A DNA stretch of 64,000 nt from Metaphire vulgaris (taxonomy: Eukaryota; Annelida; Clitellata; Crassiclitellata; Megascolecidae). The stretch is taken from contig CM030840.1 of assembly GCA_018105865.1 (NCBI GenBank), forward strand, positions 12,555,794 through 12,619,793, given 5' to 3'. The translations under genes and the position numbers were made by a program. Every line of letters begins with the position of its first letter. Positions within the stretch are counted from its first letter, which is position 1. Below the pieces are notes generated by a model. That model was not told where the DNA came from. It searched no databases and saw only the letters and a program-made list of their open reading frames with translations. This document shows positions 22,391-64,000 of the stretch, one piece after another.

Positions 22391-23724
22391 GAATACTCCT
22401 GACCCCCCCCCCCAATATACGTAATTTACAGTAACAACTGCTGATTCCATGACCCTCTTCTTGAAACTCATCTCTTTATCACTATACAGCAGCGGGAGCG
22501 TTTCTGAGAGGTTCTTCAGAAGAGGAGCTATACAAATATTCTGTGACAATACACGACATGGAGGAAGTTACATGCTGTCATTGACTTAGTAAACTAACTT
22601 ATTTGACATAATGAAAAAGTAAAATTCTCTTTGGATTTGGATGGAATAGCTCTAATAAGAAAAAGTAAAATTCAGACAGACAGACAGCAGAGACAGAGAC
22701 AGAGAGACAGAGAGAGTTCAGACAGACAGAGAAAGTAAATTCTTCCTTCCTACAAATAATTATTGCTCTAACCATCAAAAACCATTCTGAAGCAGCACGC
22801 ATAGCCAGTGGAATTTTATGAGTTTAAAAGAACCATTTGTATTATGCACGGATTGATCTAAAGTATTATAAAATCGATATAAAAAATTTGTTCTTGCTAA
22901 AACCTGTATTGTATATATCTTTCGCCATGTGAAGAGCTTGTATCATAAAACGAGGACGTTTCTATATATAGGATAGGCTGCCAGCGACCAATCTCAATAT
23001 TGGTTTCAAGTGGATTATAAAGGAGAAAGGGTCATTTGCCTATACACGACTCTAGTAGGCTTATATTCTGCTTTTGAAACCTTACTCTGAGTAGTTGTAA
23101 TTGGCGAGTTTTAAATAGATCTGGTGAGGATAATATCGCCAAGTTGACGCCAACTTCGTAAACTAGTCCAGTTATTACTTATGTCTGAGAATTTTTACCT
23201 ACTGTGGGTGGTCTGACAGCTACTACTGTAAGTGCAAAACTTTCATAACCCACCATAGGGTCGCCCTTATTCACTCAGCTGCTAAGCGTTCCCAACACCC
23301 GATAAATCGAACATTAATTACCTGTATAACAACACAAATACTCTTTATAAAATCGTTCAATCGAGTGCGGTTAACGACAAAGTTTTTTCAATCGATTTTT
23401 AAATAACGTAGATACACCTGTATCATGTTTTAAAGATCTATCAAACAGATTGATAATTAGACCATTACACAGTACATAGCGCAGATATTATAAATTATAC
23501 GGCCTATGCTCTGAAAAAGAACTCTTATTCCTTGCAAATTCCGATCACCCAGGGGCGCAAACATGGCTTTGTCCCTCGTCTCCTGATACGGGTGTATTTT
23601 GGGAAGGTCGTGTCCCTATGGGCGTGGACACGGGTGTTTTTTGGCTACGAAATAACAAAACCATGGTTTATTTTATCGTCAAAAGTTAGTAAAAACAAAA
23701 AACAGGTCATCACCATATCTAAGC

Positions 23725-23947
23725 AATTTTAAGTCGAAAAATGGAAAAAAGGTAATCACGTGAGAAAAAAATAGGACACGACCGTCTTTCTGACCAGGTT
23801 TGCGCCCATGCGATTACCGACAGCCTATAAAACTGAAAATCTGTAAAAACACACTTTTCGGTCTAGAAATTGCTCTAAAGTTGTGAAGATTTCTATACTA
23901 ATGCTCGATGAAGCACACATACTAATTGCATAGGTACATCGTCGTCG

Positions 23948-24018
<71 letters not shown>

Positions 24019-24510
24019 GCCATCGTCAGCGATCTTGATACTTCTTTAGATCGTCAGCTTTTAGGGGCTGTCCGTTAATTAGTCAACAAAATAGAGGGAG
24101 TCGTTTGAAAAAGTTTGACAGTTGTTGACAGGGGGAGGGGTCAAGAGAAGTCGACGTCAACAATAATTTCACTTTTTAAAATAATCAAAACATTGGAAAT
24201 TTCATGGAATATCATTTCTATTTATTGCAACGAAGAAAAGTCTGACAAGCAAAGAAAAGTAATCATTTTTACACGCTTGGTGAGCAAAAAAGGGCACCAT
24301 ACTTAAGCAATTTTAAGTCGAAAAAGGCAAAAAAGGTAATCACGTGAGAAAAAAATTAGGACACGACCGTCTTTCTGACCATCAGACATCATCATCATCA
24401 AAATCATCGTCGTCGTCGTCGTCATCATCATCATCAAAATCATCGTCGTTTGCGCCCATGCGATTACCGACAGCCTATAAAACTGAAAATCTGTAAAAAC
24501 ACCGTCATCA
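23725..24510 (+). repeat. Duplicated 150-bp block, second copy split by (ATC)n
   Basis: AAGTCGAAAAATGG to GACCGTCTTTCTGACC, then TTTGCGCCCATGCGATTACC to CTGTAAAAACAC, occurs at about 23725-23860 and again at about 24305-24505. In the second copy about 75 bases of ATC/GTC repeat lie between the two halves. Confidence 0.7.
23938..24020 (+). repeat. (CAT)n microsatellite
   Basis: Nearly pure ATC/CAT tract upstream of the inverted-repeat element at 24060. Confidence 0.9.
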
Positions 24511-24690
24511 CCGCACAAAAAGATAATAGTCTTCAAAACTCTTTAGGGGGACCCGTCACTGATCTTATGGAGGGCCAACAGTTTTAACTTAATTAATGGG
24601 GGTCACTGAAAGTTGATAGTTGTTGACAAGGAAGGGGTCAAAAATTGCCCAAAAAATTGTTGTCATAATTAATGGACAGCCCCTTAATTA
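24060..24690. mobile_element. AGGGGCTGTCCGTTAATTA inverted-repeat element
   Basis: TTAGGGGCTGTCCGTTAATTA at the left and TAATTAATGGACAGCCCCTTA at the right, with GTTGTTGACAGGGGGAGGG subterminal on the left and TTGTTGACAAGGAAGGGG on the right. It encloses a copied block from 23725-23860. Confidence 0.6.
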
Positions 24691-25041
24691 TATGGATATG
24701 TCGTTTGCCTGGAAAAAATGCTGGTTTTTTTCTCTCATAAAACAGTCCCTATTAAGGATGTTAGAAAACTGATATCAAACGTTGCGCAAGAAAGACGCTG
24801 TCATTATAAAAAAAAATCCCTAAGCGCTTAAAACGTGTCACAGGTACGCGTCACAGCTGCGTATAAAGGCGCGTCTGATAGAGTTCGGAATTGAGGGTGG
24901 AGGCCATCGGCGGCGGCGGCGGCGGCGCCGGCAGGTTGGGGTTGGGGTCGACGAGGGGGCTGCCTCGCGTATTGCGCCCCGCGGCCGCCGGCGCCGCCAA
25001 CTCGCGAGCCAAGTCTTGCAGCTCTCCTCGGAGACTCGACA

Positions 25042-59535
<34,494 letters not shown>

Positions 59536-60861
59536 CTCCTCCCCCTGCTACTCCTCGGCGGCGGCGGACGGAACAATCGATGCTTCCTCCGGTCTGGATT
59601 TGTGGTTTAACGATCGGCTTCTTGGAGCATTGTCGTGTCGACGAAGCGATTGACGAAAGAAGAAGAAGGCAGCTTCAAAATAAACACATTTTTTATATTT
59701 TTTTATCGCCGACAGAGGCACGTAGCAATTTGTCATGAGGCGGAAGAAGGTTTTATGGGGGGCATTTCCCTTCACTTTAGTTCTCAATTGATGTCCCACA
59801 GTTTCCATCGACCATCGATAAAACATTTGACAAATCTTTGATTCGTGTACCCCGTTCTATTACTAATAAAAGTAATTAATTAAATTCAAAAGTGTTCATA
59901 CCCCTTTGTCGGGACATAGGGTTTTCCGGTTAGAAGTAATATATTTCTACCAAATGTCCGATTTTCAAATTTTTTATTTATTTTGTTCCACTGAAATTCT
60001 CTTACAACTTTACCGCTCACCCAACTAGTTTTACCACTCAAACATTTTAGCTGGTGAGCTTCGGAAAAATTTTACGGGGATTGCTATTCTAGGCCGTAGA
60101 GTGGACCATACCCCAATCTTTTCTGTTTGGCACGGATGCTTAGAAAGAGCAATAAAAAAGCTAAACAATGGTATAGGTTATACCTTATCTTTTTAGCTTT
60201 CATGTCGCCTGAGATATAGCAAATTTAAATATTAGGTTATGAAGAACGTTTTTACAAGCAAAATAAATGTCCGGCGCGGTGACGATGTCTAATAGTTTCA
60301 AATAATGGACGGTAAAGGGTTAAAAGTAACCGCTCATCTATTCGTCGAATGAAATATAGAAATTTGAAATCAAATGAATTTAAAACACGATTTGAAAGCA
60401 AATTTGTGATGTGTGGTTTTGATTTCAAATCATTTCGTAAGAGTTGACTTTGATCTCAAATCAATTTTAGTGTGATTTTTATGACTTTAAAATACTTAAC
60501 CTAATCACAATCATTTTATGAGACAGTTGGCATTTTAACATCAGTCAGCAAGAAGTCTGCACTCCACACGAACCACATCGATCGTACCTTCTTCCTCTGC
60601 ATAAATATCGTCAATATATTTACTTACAGTACTTGTGCGTACCCTGACTATGATTAGCAGGGATTTTATGCATAACCTGGCGCCAGTGTTTAATCTAGGC
60701 CGTTTCCGGGGGAAATTGCCCTCCACCCGGAAATTTCAAATCCCCCCGGAAATTTTGGAATACTACATGGACTAACAGCGGTCCCTAGCAGAATTTCCCC
60801 CGGCTTTGTCAGTTCCCCCTCCCCGGCTTTTTCAGTTCCCCCCGGAGTCCAGGAGTCTAGA

Positions 60862-60941
60862 TTAACCCATTAACCGTGTATATAACTGTAACTCAATGTA
60901 AAATGGACGGATATATCCGGGATCCCCAGTTAAGGGGTTAA
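60862..60941 (-). mobile_element. TTAACCCCTTAA palindromic MITE, copy 5 (reverse)
   Basis: 80 bp, TTAACCCATTAACCGTG to CCCCAGTTAAGGGGTTAA, reverse of the others; adjoins a degraded CAGTGTTT MITE. Confidence 0.82.
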
Positions 60942-61194
60942 ACACTCTGCCTGGCGCTTATATTGCAACAAAACATGGCGACCGAACCCGCACACTTAAT
61001 TCACGTCCTGCATTTCCTTCATTAGTTTATCCGCCATTTCAGAATGTGTCTGCGTTGTCCCTACTGATGCAATTAAGGCAGTTTTTGATACAGAGTCAGT
61101 AGCCATGGTGTAAAGATCGAGACCGATGCAAGAGTGATACATGATGGAAGCAGCTGGGACAGTGTGCATTGTATACGGTAATACATTGTATAAT

Positions 61195-61980
61195 TCTGGG
61201 TTTCCCAAACATTTTGGCACAGCGCCCACTTCAGCGGTTTTGTACTGTGGTCCGCAACCCTAATAATAGCATGTACTGTAATATCAAAAACGTCATCAGT
61301 CCATCTGGCGAACGTTAGTTGAAAAGAATCGTCTGAGTTTTGAATAAATGGCAAAACAAAATCTCTGAATCAATTCGAATGAAAATATGGCAAATATATT
61401 TGGTAGAATTATTTATATTTTTACCAAATAAGACAAAATGAGAGAAATAGATATTGAAATTTCTTGAAAATTATCTTTTTAAATTTTGCCAGGAACATAC
61501 CTTTGTTACGCGTCTTAAAAATCCTATGAATATGGCAAAATCGCTTAACCGCCAGGTTCGGCTTCCTCCGAGTTCAGAGATTCCCTATTGTTTCAGAGCA
61601 AAATGGTCGGACCACGCTTTCCTTGCGTTTATTGCCAAATAAGGTTAATTTTAAAAAGTGCTATAGGCCAGAGTTTCCTAACGTTTTGAAACTGTGCGAC
61701 GCACTTCAGTGGATTTGTAACATACAGTGACTCTGCAAACTTATTGTCACAAAAATATATAATTATTGGATGGAGCACTAGGCCTAAACATTTTGATGTA
61801 ATCCGTGTAGGCTACGTATAAATTTCTTAAAATCTAAGCCTACTTGCAACTTTCAAGGCTTGAACATTGTGGTAGGCCTATTGGATAGAAAATGCCATTT
61901 TTTAATCTAATTTCGCGTTACCCACTAGACTAGACTGAGCCCTGCGACGACTTTCGGGTCGCGACCCACAGTCGATTGGC
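61195..61980 (+). mobile_element. CAGGGTTTCCC hAT-type element, last copy
   Basis: TGGGTTTCCCAAACATTTTG to GGGTCGCGACCCACAG, all family landmarks in order; its right terminus is merged with a GGCGTAGCCA MITE fragment. Confidence 0.78.
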
Positions 61981-62229
61981 GTAGCCACGGGGGAGAGAGG
62001 CCCGGCCCCATTCTGATTGGTACCGGCCGTAAGTAGTCTGGGAGGGTAGGTAGTAACCCAGCGGCGTAGCCAAGGGGGTTTGGGGTTAACTCCCGCTCTT
62101 CCGGTTGACCGACCAAAATTTGTTTAGTGCGTGTTATTATTCTGTGGGTGGAGGGAGGGACGCCCAAATTCGGGTTTAATGTAGCCAAAAAGAGAAGAAA
62201 GAAGCAAATAAACATGAATACAGTCCGAG

Positions 62230-62435
62230 TCAGTGTCTCCGGGTTTTATCCGGACTCGATACTTTTTTTTTGGGGGGGATTGACTTGGTTGGAGGGAAAT
62301 GAAGTTTCTTCGTGCAAGGCATGGCAAATGTGAGCGTAGAGCGTGTGCTTTGCCGCTGCAGAATAGAATTTTTGGTGGGGGATGTTGAAGTTTGGGGGGA
62401 TTTCCCCGTGACAGGCCTGGATAAAATACTGCCGT
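62230..62435. mobile_element. TTTTATCCGGACTC MITE, degraded
   Basis: GGGTTTTATCCGGACTCG at the left and GGCCTGGATAAAATACTG at the right; the centre has the family GACTTGGTTGGAGGGAA segment. Confidence 0.6.
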
Positions 62436-62959
62436 GTCTGATCCGCCCCTGAGACACACACACACACACAACACATCTTAGAGGCAAGAAACCCTCGCCG
62501 TGCGCCGAGAGATGGATGTTCTCTCTCTCGTGCATGGCGAGGTCAGTCGGATGCAGTCGACAGAAACCACGGCCCCTCATTTAATTATTCAGCATTCTGC
62601 AGCAGAAGTAACGCAGTAAGGGAGGGAAGATCGACCGAAGTGGTTGCTAATGGCCTAATACTTCCACTATTTACGATGAAGTAATTTGCGTAGCGCCATT
62701 TGAATTTCTAGCTAAACGCCCGGCAGGCACAAAACGCAATGTAATAGAGGACTCATTTATAACCGCCTCTTATATTACAACTCAGAGGCGCCCAATTCGA
62801 CCCAAAGACTTTCTTTACCGTCGATAATAATTAATTAATCAAGAACCAGCGTAGGTATTCGTTTCCAGTATCAGCAACAAAAGCAATTCTAGACTAATTG
62901 AATATTTAATAGAACCTAGATATGACGGAATACTGATTATATAATCCGTCTGATATCGA

Positions 62960-63120
62960 AAGTCTGCAGTCATTGCATAACGCTCGCAGATTTACTCTGA
63001 AATATCGACGTTCGTCTCGACGGTCTGTCGTTACCATGGCAGCCGCAGGCACAGGCGACAATGGTTGCCAAGGATACGACGTCTCCGAGGTATTTATCTT
63101 CACCACGACTGCCGACGAAG
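62960..63120 (+). other. Possible 5' exon with strong Kozak context
   Basis: GTTACCATGGCA at about 63030 begins MAAAGTGDNGCQGYDVSE, ending at GAG|GTATTT, a plausible donor. The surrounding 150 bases are richer in CpG than the flanks. No downstream exon is visible before the window end, and a MITE begins at 63152. Confidence 0.2.
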
Positions 63121-63151
63121 ATAAGCGAGCCTGGACAGCGCTGCTAATGCA

Positions 63152-63457
63152 CAGTGGCGGTTCCAGGATTTCTTGGTGGGGGGATGAAATGAATTCATAG
63201 GAAGTTGGTGGGGATGGGGATAAAAGAAAAGGAAAAATCAATAAAATTTGTCGGAAAAGGCTGACAAAAAGATTTTTATCCCTAATTTTATTACACTTTC
63301 ACCGAAAAATAGGTGTACAAGCAAAAAAGGTCATCCTTAGTTTTATCCGTAGTTTTATTAGACTTTTACCCAAAAATAGATTTCACAGGCAAACAAATAA
63401 GCCCGAAAGTCTGGTGGGGGTGCATCCCCACTCATGCCCCACGTGGAACCGCCACTG
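63152..63457 (+). mobile_element. CAGTGGCGGTTCC MITE, 306 bp, near-exact duplication
   Basis: Ends CAGTGGCGGTTCCAGGATTT and GTGGAACCGCCACTG with CTAATGCA (63144-63151) and CTATTGCA (63458-63465), 7/8. This is the complete reference copy for the truncated relatives at 1838, 2700-4785, 36519-36876 and 58872-59165. Confidence 0.88.
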
Positions 63458-63589
63458 CTATTGCATATTTGGCGGTCAGAATATTTTGACATTTTTTTCT
63501 TGAAGAATTCGCATATGTGTAAATGTTGCAAATGTTGTAGCCTAAACTGTAAATTGGATAGGCGCTGACTATGCAAAAATTTCGGATTA

Positions 63590-64000
63590 AAATTTGACCT
63601 TCTCTAAACGTTGAATCGCAAATCTCTCTCTACTTTCAAAAGCCTGCTATGTTCATATTCGTGACCTTCGTCGCTCATGTCCTTGTCTCGCTACCAAAGC
63701 TGCCTCCACAATCGCCATTTCAATAGTCCACTCAAAATTAGATCACTGCAACTCCCTCTACTATAACCTTCCCAAAGCCTCTATCAATAAATTACAATCA
63801 ATTCAAAATGCGCTGGATCGTGCTGTTACTAAGTCACCAGAGTTCTGCCATATTTCACGCATACCAAAATCATTGCACTGGCTTAAACTAACTGAACGTG
63901 CTCAACATAAGATAATAGCACTCACAAAATAGCTCATTTCGGTCATCAAAACCTGTCTACCTTAGGGTACTATTAACACCTCAGCCTTCTCGACCCACAC
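63590..64000 (+). mobile_element. L2/CR1-like LINE fragment, runs off the window
   Basis: Reads LATKAASTIAISIVHSKLDH, CNSLYYNLPKASINKLQSIQ, NALDRAVTKSPEFCH and PKSLHWLKLTERAQHKIIAL, the conserved tail of the same family as 29655-30830. A TAG follows near 63930. Confidence 0.8.

Overview
This is animal (metazoan) nuclear DNA. It has genes broken by GT-AG introns, long introns full of transposable elements, many microsatellites, and no bacterial operons or ribosome-binding sites. Three host protein-coding genes can be supported, all on the minus strand. (1) A TRPC-type cation channel of about 986 residues spans 59535 to about 25042 in eight coding exons. Every junction is phase-compatible and the zinc-binding, pore and TRP-box motifs are present. 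(2) A Shisa-like single-pass membrane protein lies at 19479-17582 in three visible exons. (3) An intronless glycosyltransferase family 92 (GT92) type II membrane protein lies at 9634-8417. The species cannot be fixed from the sequence. A marine invertebrate is likely. SINEs with 5S rRNA- and tRNA-derived heads on a shared body hint at a deuterostome such as an echinoderm or hemichordate, but this is a weak inference.

Layout. 0-8 kb: no certain gene; a GC-rich block with one candidate exon (609-718), a decayed 1.8 kb transposon (2911-4691), a 5S-headed SINE and a CpG-rich block (6.15-6.9 kb). 8-10 kb: a tRNA-SINE and the GT92 gene. 10-17.5 kb: a Tc1 element nested in a hAT-like element, small inverted-repeat elements (MITEs) and simple repeats. 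17.5-19.5 kb: the Shisa-like gene, with a SINE in its first intron. 19.5-24.8 kb: MITEs, a LINE tail and a split duplication. 24.8-59.5 kb: the TRPC gene. Its introns hold nested hAT elements, LINEs, a deleted mariner with long terminal repeats, a MADF-coding remnant inside a possible PIF/Harbinger element, and satellite-like tandem repeats. 59.5-64 kb: MITEs, a hAT copy and a LINE tail running off the end.

The main pattern is the mobile DNA. About fifteen insertions have readable termini flanked by perfect or near-perfect 8-bp target-site duplications, the hAT hallmark, and they come from at least eight unrelated terminal-repeat families. Several are nested two to four deep, so relative insertion order can be read. 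Five copies of an 80-bp TTAA-ended palindromic element recur across the window. No operon, CRISPR array or clearly novel defence or biosynthetic system was seen. The most original observations are a composite hAT that seems to have moved with its passenger, an acidic insertion in the TRPC N-terminal linker, a split MADF domain and a 56-codon open frame in a TRPC intron.
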